Part shown: piece by piece, positions 12,122 through 25,200 of the stretch
Position numbering within the stretch: the first letter of the stretch is position 1
Layout: each line of letters opens with the position of its first letter
Origin: Allium sativum
Taxonomy: Eukaryota > Streptophyta > Magnoliopsida > Asparagales > Amaryllidaceae
Length of the DNA: 64,000 nt
Assembly: GCA_030737875.1 (NCBI GenBank)
Contig: CM060920.1
Coordinates: forward strand, 480,220,861 to 480,284,860
Direction of reading: 5' to 3'
The notes under the pieces: model-generated
Told to the model about the DNA's origin: nothing
What the model saw: only the letters and a program-made list of their open reading frames with translations
Databases searched by the model: none
Translations under genes and position numbers: made by a program

Positions 12122-13849
12122 TGTGACGACAAGGAATTTCGCTCGATCTGAATCAGTCGTTAAACCGATCTAGACCGTTCGAAACCCCTTATCGTTCGAG
12201 AACAGGACAAATCAGAACGCAGACGGAAGAACATTTCATTGCTATTACAACAATTCCATCAGATACAAGAATATACAGAGTATAATTGAATAAATTACAT
12301 TCGATAAATATCAGAGATCACAATAAATTACATAGTAGCGGAAAATAATACAAAGCACAACTGAAGGTGATATACGGATACAGAGCTTTCCGGATATCAT
12401 TCCATCTGTAAACCAGGATCCTGTGAATATAAATCTGCAAAACCAAAACTACTAGCTGCCCGTGTCAAAAATAAGGGCACCCAGAGTTTAGGTTAAAACA
12501 ATAAACTCCAGGTCAGTCATGTGACTGGTGTGAGAACTAAAACAGTTATTTAAAGTTTACTTTAAAAGAGAGTAATTCAAGGGACCACGCCGTATAACAC
12601 GGAACGGGTTTCCTCCCAAGAATACCAGTTCATATAAATAAACAGCGCAATGCTCTTTCTAAAAATGAAGCTATTATAAGACCCAGGTCCCATCACACAA
12701 TGCAACGCAAGCCGGAGGATAGGGTTTTCCCTTATAATAGCCAAACATGCTTGGTACGTTTAAAACAAATCATTTGATACTATTATAAGTGTATAGTGTC
12801 AAAACATTTTCAATCATAAATATCAATCCTAGGCGGCATGGGTACCATCTATCATGTCGCCATACTAGGCTCTACAAATAAAACCGAATTACACGTATTG
12901 GAAATTGGATTTCCGTCATGAGTCGAGGCAAGGGGCAAGCTCCTCTCCGATTCGAGACACTCTAGCAAATGCTCAGGACTACGCACACTGGGTAACCCTT
13001 GGATCGTCTGGGCCGGTCCTCTCTTACGTTTGAGGATTGGCAATTACTAAACACATGTTTCCCGGTCCTTACAGACCTATAATCGAGGCGCCTCGCATTC
13101 CAACAACCACAAAGGTGAAAAGTAGATATAAATGTCAGGGGTGGTAGGTCACTGACACCACCATAGCTAGAAAGAAACGTCGTGTCCTTCCAGCGGTCCG
13201 TATCCCGTTTTTAACTCATACCGAGGTGTGAGGCTCGCGAATTCACGTTATACACAAAGCTATGCCACGTAGACCGTGCTTTGATCGTCAACCACAAGAC
13301 TTTGCTTTTCAAATACGGAGTTTTTCATCCCAAATTTTCCCAAATCACTTTTTATGATTTTACACAAATTATTGATATTTTTAATAATTTTATCAAGGCC
13401 CGTACAGTCGATTTCCATCAACGGCCATCGAACTGCACTTACAACGACCTTTTCCAAATTTGATTTGGACGTATCTCCAAATCCAACTGTTAGATTTCAA
13501 ATTTCTAATATTCGTTAGAAAGCTCTTTTTGATACGAACCCAACGGTTCCGGTTTTAGGAGAATCCGACGGTCGGATCTCCCGTAATGTCCGTTTGAAAT
13601 CAATGGTCGAAATTCACGAACTGCCGCGGCGCGGCGCGTTCTATTCAGGCCATTATATATTATATATATATAATATATATTTCGCCGATTACTATTTAAA
13701 ACGAATTTTATAAATAGTTTTAAATTCGTTTCAAAAACATTTCAACTTCCATTTCCAATTCAAATCAAAATTGAATTTTTCCTTATAAATTCATTTTATA
13801 ATTCATCTCAATTCAATTCAAATTCCAATTCAATTCAATTCGAATTCGT

Positions 13850-14200
13850 TTCCTTTTCAATTCAAATCAAATTCGTTTTCTATTCAATTCAAATCAAATT
13901 CGTTTTCTATTCAATTCAATTCAAATTCGTTTTCTATTCAATTCAATTCAAATTCGTTTTCTATTCAATTCAATTCAAATTCGTTTTCTATTCAATTCAA
14001 TTCAAATTCGTTTTCTATTCAATTCAATTCAAATTCGTTTTCTATTCAATTCAAATTCAATTTGTTTTCTATTCAATTCAAATTCAAATCGTTTTCTATT
14101 CAATTCAAATTCAAATCATTTTCTATTCAATTCAATTCAAATTCGTTTTCTATTCAATTCAATTCAAACTCGTTTTCTATTCAATTCAATTCAAATTATA
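13850..14200. repeat. 27-bp minisatellite in solo LTR A
   Basis: About 13 tandem copies of a unit of the type CGTTTTCTATTCAATTCAA plus TTCAAATT, with small changes of the (TTCAA)n part. It creates an FSIQFN-repeat reading frame with no sign of being a gene. The minisatellite is absent from the corresponding place in B, C and H. Confidence 0.9.
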
Positions 14201-14579
14201 AAAACGAATATAATCGATATAAATATCGTTCGCGTCGAAATAGCCTATCTCTAATCAACACGGCTTTATATATTTTAATAATCTCGTTATTCTATTCAAC
14301 AAATGAATATCTATTCTATTCAATACGTGAATCTATATTTTTGTCACCACATGACTAATCTCAACGAATGAGTACTGTCCAAGTGTGACTATTTTTCTTA
14401 TTTAATATATTTTATAAAAATTATGGTATCTATCGTTTGATTTCAAATCAGACTCCAACCGTAAACTAGTAAGAGAACGATTCCCTAAATATTAACCCCG
14501 AAGGCCGAAACCAACATCAGATCAATATCCAGGAGACCACTCATCTTATCTATTTTCCAGTTAGTTTCTAATTTTATAT

Positions 14580-14780
14580 ATGATAAAGATGTAAATTTTA
14601 GTGTTAAAATATTTCGTTCAACACATGACTAATCTCAACGGATGAGTACGGTCAACACATGAACCTTTATTTTATAATGATAAAGATGTAAATTTTATTG
14701 TTAAAATATTTCATTCAACACATGACTAATCTCAACGGATGAGTACGGTCAACACATGAACCTTTATTTTATAATATTCT
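14580..14780. repeat. About 112-bp tandem duplication in solo LTR A
   Basis: Two copies of a block that starts GATAAAGATGTAAATTTTA, contains CATGACTAATCTCAACGG and ends near ATGAACCTTTATTTTATAA. Confidence 0.85.
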
Positions 14781-15639
14781 TTATTTTCTAAATTGGAATG
14801 AGGCCCAATCAATTACCATATAAAGTTAATTATACGGATTCCATACAACACATGTATATAATAGCAACGATAAATAGTCAACCATCATCCAGAGTGCACT
14901 ACACTGTATAAGCATCAAATATAGATATCTAACTTTTATAACAGCCTGTCGATCCATCGATCGACATACAACTAATTATTAGGAATAGTGTATGCCGTAT
15001 TTTATCCCAATACCCGTGTGGGGTTTCAAACAATCAAACACAGATTTTATTTGTGCAGTTGGGCGATGTTTAAAATTTATCGTCCCAATCAATGTCAGTC
15101 AAATCAGTGAACATAAACAAATCGTTCGATTTGTAAATGAATATTTATTTGTTCATGTTCACGTTAAAATTTATAATTTTAACGATAAAACATTTTATTT
15201 CAACACATGAATTTCTATTCAGTTCATTTACACAATAAAATGATATTTTTATTTTTCTAACTTATTTTAGGAAATTTCGGCGGCATAACGGCACGATACT
15301 AGAAACGGGCCAAGGCCTAGCCTTATCCCCAGTCTAGTGATGGCCTACGCCATACACATATCAATCAAATCAATTTCAATTCACCAAACAACCAACTTCA
15401 AATCAAATAATCTAACTAATCTATGCAACCAAACAAACAAGTCCATGGTCTGTGGACAGTGGTGTCGGGTGCTACTAAACACCGTCTGCATCCTAATATT
15501 TATAACTAGAAAAAGAAATTTAAAGTGAGAAGTTCTCACCAAAGCTATCCCAACTCCACGACACTTCAAATGTAGAAGTCTTTGCCGTTCTCGCCTTTCA
15601 TCACTTTCGTTACCCGTAGCCACTACATATATAAAAATC

Positions 15640-15775
15640 ACATTTTTATTTCGCTATTCAATATATAAAAATTGAATTTTTACTTTGCTATTCAATATAT
15701 AAAAATCGAATTTTTACTTCGCTATTCAATATATAAAAATCGAATTTTTACTTCGCTATTCAATATAAAAAAATC
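15640..15775. repeat. 33-34-bp tandem repeat in solo LTR A
   Basis: Four near-identical copies of an ATATAAAAATCGAATTTTTA unit followed by CTTCGCTATTCA. Looser versions of the ATAAAAATC-TTTTTA unit recur at 19480-19780 and 26510-26700 in the other LTRs. Confidence 0.85.
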
Positions 15776-16020
15776 TCGCCTTTTCAAATATAAGATTTCT
15801 CCTTTTCATTTATAAAGATTTCGCCTTTTCATTTATAAAGATTTTATTTTTACTCCTTCTATAATAGGTATAACAAAATCAATTCTATAAATATATTAAT
15901 TTTAGATCTTTAAAACAATAATATACATATATATTTCAGATTTTATTTGAAGATTATAAATAAATAAAAAGATTGAAATAATATAAATAAACAAATAAAA
16001 AGGAAACTTACTGTTTTACG

Positions 16021-16262
16021 AATGGGGGGGGTTCACCGTCGGTCTCTGACTGGAGGAGGAGAAGAAGAGGCGGAGGAGGGGCATGTGGCGGCGGCGGTCT
16101 TCTGGGTGGTGCGCTAGGGCTGGGGCGATTTGGGCGTAGGGGATTGGGGGGGAAGAGGAAGGGAGGAGGAAGAGAAGGGGAAGGCGGGTCGAGGGGGGTG
16201 GCTGCGGTCTCCGGCGCGGTGGCGCGTCAGGCTAGGCGGCGGCGATGTTGAAGGGGGGGCGT
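16021..16262 (-). promoter_or_regulatory. GC-rich leader-like island in solo LTR A
   Basis: A 240-bp GC-rich island in otherwise AT-rich LTR. On the minus (element) strand it is C/CT-rich and lies just downstream of a TATA-like ATATTTATACTTA (about 16313-16330). The same arrangement occurs in B (20060-20345) and C (28990-29330). The position after a TATA box suggests the start of the element transcript; that is an inference. Confidence 0.45.
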
Positions 16263-17219
16263 CGAGCTCCTCCGATTCTTTTTTTTAATGAACGAGGAGA
16301 GAGAGATCAGAGGGGTAAGTATAAATATATTTTTAATTATTTATTGATTTCAAAAAGTAACTTTTTCATTTGCACTCGAAACGAGACCCACCGCCTATCG
16401 TCCCTAGCTAATTACCCCCATTCCGAACACAATGGGATATGTATCGTAAGCTGATTCAACTGTTTCGATCAGTTTTCGTTAAAATCAACATATAACTCTA
16501 TATATTGAATTTGAACGCGCATTTCAATTTACCGGGGTCACATACTAACATGAAAAATTCCAGAAAAATATTTTCTAGCTTCGTATTGACGATACGGTCC
16601 TAACAAAACTAGTTTCGTCGAATTCTGAGACCTTTTGAAAAATGGCCATTTTCCAGTCGATTAAAATCAACTGAAACTGGTCAAACGCGTTTTCCTATGC
16701 CATGCTCACATATTGATTCGAAAAATTATGAAAATTGAAATCTAGCAATAACTTTACATCACGGACCCAAAAAAAGTGGTTTCGTCGAAATCCGAGGTCG
16801 TATGCAAAATTTCCATTTTTAAGGGCCTGAATTCCACAGCGACTGTTTAGAATTTTCAACTGGACATATCTTTTGATCCCCGCTATGAAATTTCGATTTT
16901 TTGGATTCGTTGGAAAGATATTCCCAAATAGATCCTATTATTTTCGGTTTCGCTAAAATCCGGTTTGTTTTGCACCCGGTATGTTCAATTGAAGTTTGAA
17001 TTCGAATTATCGAACTACCACGCTATTTTCAATTCCTTTTATAATTAAAATAAAATATTTATATTCTAACGACGACGTATATAAATATATTCGTTCGAAT
17101 TATATTCAAAATAAATATCTCGTCGATATTATTTAAAATAAATCATTTTAAATATTCAAAATTCGTTAAATTTGCCAAAATAAAAATTTTAAACTGGCTC
17201 AGAATTTTCGGTTATTACA

Positions 17220-17224
17220 CCAAC
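17220..17224. repeat. Target-site duplication of solo LTR A, right copy
   Basis: CCAAC, matching 12117-12121. Confidence 0.88.
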
Positions 17225-20059
17225 ATCAGACCAATACCTAGGAAACCATTCAACTTAACTAATCTCCAGTTAGTTTCTGATTTTCTTAACCCCATCGGGT
17301 CTAAGAACAGTATTATTAAAGAAACCATTCACGACAACCCAAAATCTCATTCCATTCCATCAGCCTCTAACCATAAATTAGAAAGTGAACAATTCCCTAA
17401 GTATTAACCCCGAAGGCCGAAACCAACATCAGATCAATACCCAGGAAACCATTCAACTTAACTAATCTCCAGTTAGTTTCTGATTTTCTTAACTACATTG
17501 GGTCCAAGAACAATATTATTAAAGATACCATTCACGAAAACCCAAAATCTCATTCCATTGTTAATCGGGTTAAAGAACAAGTGTATTTAAAACACCGTTC
17601 ACGATAAACCCAAAGACCAATTTCAATTCAATTCCAATTAAATATTAATTAACTGGTATACTTCATTAAATCTAATTAAAAAGATTTAATCTTTTCTCAA
17701 TTGAGTTCAAGAACAGTTTTAATGAAGACACCATTCACGACAAACCCAAAATCACATTTGATATTAAATACAAGGCTCTGAATAGAAAATATATTGGCTT
17801 ATATTCAATATCAAATTCTGGAATCAACAAATACCATATTGGAATAACGATATATATTTTCCAAATTCCTCCACAATATCCATATAATCACGGAATCCAA
17901 TATCGAAATATTTTGAAGATAATTTTGATTCAAATCCATCCAAATTCATATATTGGAAATTCTGGTTATTTTTAAAACCATTTCAAATCTAATTTATTTA
18001 TTTAAAAATATTGGATTTCAAAATTCTAGTTCATAACTAGTTCATTTTGATAAAAATATATTTTTATCTTTTCAAATATGGAATTTTTCATTCCAATTCT
18101 TTCCATGTCATTTCTTACGATTTTACACTAATTATTGATATTTTTAATAATTTTATCAAGGCCCGTATAGTCGATTTCCATAAATGGCCAACGAACTACA
18201 CTTACATCGACCTTTCCAAATTTGATTTGGACATAATTCCAAATCCAACATTTAGATTTCAAATCTCTAATATTCGTTAGAGAGCTCTTTTCGATACAAA
18301 CCCAATGGTTCCGGTTTTAGGAGAATCCGACGGTCGGATCTCCCTTAATGTCCATTCGAAGTCAATGGTCGAAATTCGCGAACTACGGTGGCGCGGTGCG
18401 TTCTATTCAGGCCATTATATTATATATAATATATATTTCATCGATTTCCTTTTAAACGTATTTTACAAATCGTTTTAAAATCGTTTTCAAAATGATTTCG
18501 ACTTCATATTCAATTTCAAACCAAAATTGAATATTTCGTATCATCGATATATAAATGTTAGTATTTTCAAAACATTATATTTTGAAATCAAATCCTTTTC
18601 GATATTCATTATAGAAATGAACAAAATCGATATAAGTATCATTCACTTCAAAATGGCATTAATCTAATCAACACGGCTTTATATATTTAAATATTTTCGT
18701 GTCCGTCCCAAATTGGACATTAAAATCAAATTTTGATCTTTTACTGAATATTATTTTAAAAGGTTCATTATTTTAAAATAATTGTTATTTTAAAATATTT
18801 TTTCTTTCTGAACTGGAATCAGACACAGTCAATTACCATATAATTTAATTTATCTGGATTTCATACACACATGTATACAACAATAATCTAACACAGTCAA
18901 CCATCATCCAGAGTGCATTCTACACTGCATAAGCATCAAATATAAATATTTAACGCTTACACAACGTGTTAACCAATCGATTGACATATAACTAAATATC
19001 GGGATTAGTGTATGTCCAATATCATCCCAATACCTGTGTGGGATTTCAAACAATCAAACACCGGTTTTATTTGTGCAGTTGGGCGATATGTAAAATTTAT
19101 CGTCCCAAACAATATCAGTCAAATGTGTGTACATAAACAAATCATCTGATTTGTTTATAAATATTTATTTTATTCATATACACGTTAAAAATCATATTTT
19201 TAACCATAAAATATTTTACTCTATTCCACATCACATAATTAATTTTCATAACACAATCAATCAAACAAACAAGTCGTCTATGGTCGTGGACGACGGGGGT
19301 CGGGTGCTGCTAAGCATCGTCTGCATCCTAGTATATATTTAAACTAGAACTTAAGATTAAAGTGAGAAGTTCTCACCCTTGGGATCCACTCCTCCATTCT
19401 CTATTTCTGAACGGTTTGGATTAACCCAAAATTCCAATGCGTTCTTTTCCCGTTGTTCATTGTAAAAATCGCATTTTTAATATGATGTTTATTTTAAAAA
19501 TCATATTTTTATAATGGCACTTCATATATTAAAATCACATATTTTAACAATGCCCCTTTCTATATACAAATTATATTTTTACTTCGCTAACTTCATAATA
19601 AAAATCACATTTTTACTACTCTACATAAATAAAAATCATATTTTTATTATCTCTATAATATAAAAATCATATTTTTATTTTGCCACTTCATATATATATA
19701 AAAATCGAATTTTTATATAGCTAAAATTATATTTCGACTTTGCTATGATATTATAAAAATCATATTTTTATATCATAAACAAATATGCAAACTTCATATT
19801 TTTATTTCATAAACACATATATAAATTTCCAATCTTTATCTAACTAAAAATCAAAGCTTTATGTTGTTAAAAATCAAAGCTTTATAAATTAAAATCGATT
19901 CTTTTACAAATAAAAATCTATTCATTATATAATAATAATAAAACACTTCTATTTATTGTTCTAATATTTTTATAATGAAAAATCTATATTTTCTACAACT
20001 TAAAAATAATATTTACTATAAAAATAATAAAATAAAATAAAATAAAAAGAAGAAGAGAT

Positions 20060-20345
20060 GCTTACTGGTTTTTCTTTCAGCGAGGAAGGGTAGCGGAGGG
20101 CGTCGATCATCAAGGGGGGCAGTGCGGCATCTCCAGTGGCCTGAAGGGCTCGCAACAGGGTGAAAAGGGGGCAACACGTGGATCGAGGAGGGAGGAGAAG
20201 GAATTATGGGATCAGAAGGAGGAGGAGGGCGCGATGGAGGAGAGGGTTGCGGCATCGGGGCGGCGCGACGATGGGTCTAGGAGGGGGAGTCACAGGTCAA
20301 TGGGGAGGTTTCTTTTTGTTGAACGAGAAATGAGGAGGGGGTAAA
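20060..20345 (-). promoter_or_regulatory. GC-rich leader-like island in 3' LTR of element B
   Basis: The minus strand is rich in CCTCC/CGCC, downstream (element orientation) of a TATATAATACTC-like box near 20350-20375. It allows a Pro/Ser-rich frame of 79 codons, which is low-complexity and not conserved in A or C, so it is not called a gene. Confidence 0.42.
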
Positions 20346-21273
20346 GGGGAAGAAAGAGAGTATTATATATTTTATATTAATATTTTATTTATTTTTCTTT
20401 CAAAAAGTTATCTTTTCTTTACGAATACCATATCCAACCCAAAGAATGTCGCCCCTAGCTAATTACCCCCATTCCGAACATAATAGGATATGTATCATGA
20501 GCTAGTTCGACCGTTACTATCAGTTTTCATTGAAATTAAAATATAAATCTATATATTGAATTTTAAATGTACATTTCAATTTACCGGGGCTACATACGAA
20601 CTCTAAAAATTCCAAAAAATTTGTTTCTAGCTTCGTATTGATGATACGGTCCTAACAAAACTAATTTTGTCAAATTTGGAGACCGTTTGAAAAATGGTCG
20701 TTTTCTGGTTGATCCAAATTGACTGAAACTGTCAAAACACGTTTTCTTGTGCCATGCTCACATATTGATTCCAAAAATTATGGAAATTGGAGTCTAGCAA
20801 TAATTTGACATCACGGATCCAACAAAAGTGGTTTCGTCAAAAACGAAGGTCGTTTGCAAAATTTCCATTTTTAAGGGCTGTATTTTCCATAACGATTATT
20901 CTGAATTTTCAACTAGGCATAACTTTTTATCCCCACTATGAAATTTCAATTTTTTGGATTCGTTTGAAAGTTATTTTCAAATAGATTCTAATATTTTTGG
21001 TTTCGCTAAAATCCGGTTTATTTTGAATCCTATACATTCATTTGAAATTTGAAATCGAATTTTCAAACTACGGCGCCATTTTCAATTCCTTTTATAATTA
21101 AAAATAAATACTTATATTCTAACGTCGATTCAAATAAATATATACTTTCTAATTCTATTCAAAATAAATTTCTCGTCATCATTATTTAAAATAATTCATT
21201 TTAAATATTCAAAATTCATTAAAATTTCCAAAATAAAAATTTTAAATTGGTTCGGATTTTCCGGGTTATTACA

Positions 21274-21286
21274 ATCTCCCCTACTT
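21274..21286 (-). promoter_or_regulatory. Polypurine tract of element B
   Basis: Minus-strand AAGTAGGGGAGAT directly precedes the 3' LTR start TGTAATAACCC. The same 13 bases occur beside LTR H at 60737-60749. Confidence 0.75.
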
Positions 21287-22280
21287 AAAATCTTTTCGTC
21301 TCGAAAAGGAACGAAGCTGAAAGTTGTTTAAATAATCAACTCAACTTTCATTAATTTCATTATGGCTTAAGTTCTTCAACTTTTCAGTTTCTAAGAACTT
21401 TTTAAAAATTTGGCTAACACCCTAAATTTTCAAAAAATTTCGCCATAACCTCCCCTATACGGGAGCACCAGGAAAATCCTGAAATTGCTATACAGGCATC
21501 TCCAATCAAAAAGAAAAAGAAACAGCCAATCGGCTTATAAAATCATTAAAAACCCCAAGAAATATAATAAACATGTACCTATTTGTCGGGAAAACAATTT
21601 TATTCCTCTGCTCTATCCTCTTTGCTATGACCTGTTCAATAATCATGTATGTACATGTATGAAAATGCGATAAATTTTCAATACAATTCAATATTTGGTT
21701 CAATTTGGCCTAAATTCACCTTTCTTTCACATGTTGATTTAAATAAATAATCACACAACACAATCATCAATCAATTAGCGAATTAACGTTTCAAATTCAT
21801 AATTTTGATACATATACAGAAAATCATGTTTTTGATGCCAATTCACAACAATAGACCCTATCTAGTTTCGGTTCTCATACCAGTCAATTGGAAATATATA
21901 GAAATCCCACTTTCGAAACCCAAACATAAATGCTGATGATGCTCAAACAATCATCATAATCATCTCCGAGCATCTAGAGTGTGATTTTATATCTATCCAG
22001 TATATTAAAACTTCAAATATACATTTGTAGGGCGTATATGCAAAATCTTTATATATTGGATTGTCCAAATCAATCTAAAATAAATATTCAAATACGTATA
22101 AGGTTTAAATTTTCAAAACAATATTTGTTTTCATTCTGAAAAATATACTCTTCACACTCGTTCTAGGATACTACTGATCCCATCTGTAATGAGTCATTCT
22201 CATTGGATATTACTAATCCAATTTCTGATGAATTCTTTCATATGGTTCTAATGTGTCTTGTTCTCGAGCTCTGTAAACCA

Positions 22281-22294
22281 GAGCTCTGATACCA
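22281..22294 (-). promoter_or_regulatory. Primer binding site of element B (initiator Met tRNA)
   Basis: Minus-strand TGGTATCAGAGCTC carries the complete 12-base plant tRNA-iMet primer site, two bases inside the 5' LTR end TGTGGCGAC. Confidence 0.85.
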
Positions 22295-22296
22295 AA

Positions 22297-25200
22297 TGTG
22301 GCGACTAGAAATTCCCTGTAAAGGAAAGCCCGGATTTAATTGAGAATACGACGAATCAGAACACAAACAGAAGAACATTTCATTGCTTATTACAACAATT
22401 TCATCAAAATACAAGAATATACAGAGTATGAATAAATATTACACATTTACTAAATATCAGAGATTTACAAGTTACAATGCAGCGGAAAATAATAAAAAAC
22501 ACAACTCAAAGGAATATACGGATACAGAGCTTTCCGAATATCATTCCAGCTGTAAACCAGGATCCTGTGAATATAAATCTGCAAAAATCAAAACTACTAG
22601 TTGCCCGTGTGGAAAATATGGGCACCCAGAGTTTAGGTTAAAATAATAAACTCCAGGTCAGTCATGTGACTGGTGTGAGAACCAAAATAGTTATTTAAAA
22701 CTTCACTTTAAAATCAGATATATAAAGGGACCATGCCATATAACACGGAATGGGTTTTCTCCCAAGAATACCAGTGCATATAACAAAACTGTGCAATGCT
22801 TTTTTGGAAAAATGAAGCTATTATAAAACCCAGGTCCCATCACACAATGCAACGCAAGCCGGAGGATAGGGTTTTCCCTTATAATAGCCAAAAATGCTTG
22901 GTATGTTAAAACAAATCATTTGATACTATTATAAGTGCATAGTGTATAAAACAACTTCGAATATAAATGTATCAATCCTAGACGGCATGGCTACCATATA
23001 TCATGTCGCCAATACTAGGCTCTACAGTCAAAACCGCGAATGTTATGTATCGGAAGTTGGATTTCCATCTGTGAACCAAGGCAAGGGATCGTCCTTACCG
23101 CTTCGAGACTGTCTAGCTCGAGCCTCAGGAAAGCACGCAGGCAAGCCTTGGATCGTCAGGGCTGATCCACTCGATGTGGATTAAAATGCCTGAACACTGC
23201 GTTTCCCCGCCCTATGGGGCGTAAACTGGTCATATCCAGACCAAACTATCGGCCCCGGAACGACCGATAAAACCGAGGCGCCTCGCAATCCATCATCCAC
23301 ATAAGTAAAACGCCAGGGCTAGTAAAACACTGACACCACTCCTAGCTAGAAAGAAACGCATGTCCTCCTTGAAGTCCTCTCCCGTTTCTGGTTCACACTG
23401 GGGTGTGAGGCTCGCGAATTAACGCTACACAAAGCTACGCTATATTAAAGCCGTGCTTTGATCATCAACCACAAGACTCTGCTTTTCAACAGATGTCTTG
23501 ATCATTTGCCTCTCAGCATGCCACACAGGCAATTCAAGCTATGCAACCGATGTATATCAATCACACAGAATGAAATCCAATGTTAGACACACATCCATTT
23601 ACAAGTTTGTCGTGGGTCTGAACGAAACTGGAGGCACCATATTCCTCCCCCACATGTCCAATACAGGGGAGAGGTCCTCGTATATCCGGTCGATCTCCAG
23701 GTATGTCTGAACGATCACCACTTATTTCCTTGTCTTGGGTGTACAGCCCAGTCAAGACATCAGTAATCATCCAAACGGTGTGAAGACCTACGGTCTTCAA
23801 CCACCGTCTTCATCCTCGACATATCGTCGAATCAGTTATTCAAAATGGGATAAACCCAGTCTTTTTGAATAATTCGCGTATATAATAAACAAGTTCTATA
23901 AAACACAACATACGCCTCATTCTAATCCAGAATATTCCTTTATCCAAATATTCTTATACTTTGGGAAAGGTTCCCATTAATTTTGTCAAAGATAAATTCT
24001 TATTCTTTAATCTTCCTTTGGCTATCATTTCAATCTAATTAAAGATGCATTAAAACTCCACTTGGTTTTAATCTTCCCAAAAATCAATATTAATGATTGT
24101 TTAACTTGGTAAATCATATCTTGTCTTTAATTGGGTTAAAGAACCAATGTCATTTAAAACATGGTTCACTATAAACCCAAAATCACATTCCATTCCATCA
24201 GCCTTTAACCGTAAATTAGCAAGTGAACAATTCCCTAAGTATTAACCCCGAAGGCCGAAACCAACATCAGATCAATACCCAAGAAACCATTCAACTTAAC
24301 TAATCTCCAGTTAATTTTTGATTTTCTTAACCCCATTGGGTCTACGAACAGTATTATTAAAGATACCATTCACGACAACCCAAAATCTTATTCCTGTCTT
24401 TAATTGGGTTAAAGAACCAGTGTCCTTTAAAAAACGATTCACGATAAACCCAAAATCACATTCCACTTCGTCAGCCTTTAACCGTAAATTAGCAAGTGAA
24501 CAATTCCCTAAGTATTAACCCCGAAGGCCGAAACCAAAATTAGATACATACCCAAGAAACCATTCAGCTTAACTAATCCCCAGTTAGTTTCTAATTTTCT
24601 TAACTCCATTGGGTCTAAGAACAGTATTATTAAAGATACCATTCATGACAACCCAATATCTCATTCCATTCCATCAGCCTCTAACCGTAAATTAGCATGT
24701 GAACAATTCCCTAAGTATTAACCCAAAGGCCGAAACCAACATCAGATCAATACCCAGGAGACCATTCAACTTAACTAATCTCCAACTAGTTTCTGATTTT
24801 CTTAACTCCATTGGGTCCAAGAACAGTATTATTAAAGATACCATTCACGACAACCCAAAATCTCATTCCATTGTTAATCGGGTTAAAGAACAAGTGTTAT
24901 TTAAAACACCGTTCACGATAAACCCAAAGATCAATTTCGATTCAATTCCAATTAAATATTAATTAATAAATATACTTCATTAAATCTAAATAAAAAGATT
25001 TAATCTTTTCTCAACTGGGTTCAAGAACAGTGTTAATGAAAACACCATTCACGACAAACCCAAAATCACATTTTATATTAAATACAAGGCTCTGAATAGA
25101 AAATATATTGGTTTATATTCAATATCAAATTATGGAATCAACAAACACCGTATTGGAATAATGATATATATTTTTTCAAATTCCTCCACAATATCCGTAT

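Larger units (their letters stand above)
12122..17219 (-). mobile_element. Solo LTR A (5,098 bp) nested in element B
   Basis: The element runs from TGTGACGAC at 12122 to GGTTATTACA at 17219, so it has TG...CA ends on both strands, and CCAAC flanks it on both sides. It is homologous to B's own LTR along most of its length, including the initial CAGAACGCAGACGG zone, the CGGAACGGGTTT zone, the GACGGTCGGATCTCC zone and the GC-rich block. There is no internal region, so it is a solo LTR left by recombination between two LTRs, inserted after B. Compared with B it lacks about 1.6 kb at 13305-13312 and has gained a minisatellite (13850-14200). Confidence 0.88.
10159..21273 (-). mobile_element. Element B, giant 3' LTR (6.0 kb, interrupted by solo LTR A)
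   Basis: The LTR occupies 10159-12121 and 17225-21273, about 6,012 bp without the inserted copy. Its right edge CCGGGTTATTACA gives a minus-strand start TGTAATAACCC, and it abuts a polypurine tract at 21274. The left edge is TGGCGACCC; the first two bases of the expected TGTGGCGAC appear mutated. It contains conserved landmarks found in every copy: GGCATGGGTACC (about 10836), the CCGAAGGCCGAAACC unit, a GTCGT/ACGAC palindrome (about 19273) and a GC-rich block (20060-20345). There are no protein genes; all short frames are chance. Confidence 0.78.
21274..22296 (-). mobile_element. Element B, 1,023-bp noncoding internal region
   Basis: Bounded by a polypurine tract (ATCTCCCCTACTT on +, 21274-21286) and a perfect primer binding site (22281-22294). 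It contains the conserved GTACCTATTTGTCGGG block (about 21573), ACCAGTCAATTGGAAATATA (about 21880) and ATCTAGAGTGTGATTTTATA (about 21972), all found again in the interior of H (60737-61553). No gag, protease, RT or integrase frame exists. With 6-kb LTRs and 1-kb interior the element resembles the LARD class in lacking coding capacity, but its proportions are more extreme. Confidence 0.75.

Noticed and set aside
14062..14358. 98-codon frame with FSIQFK/FSIQFN repeats
   Set aside because: It is entirely produced by the 27-bp minisatellite in solo LTR A; the corresponding LTRs lack it.
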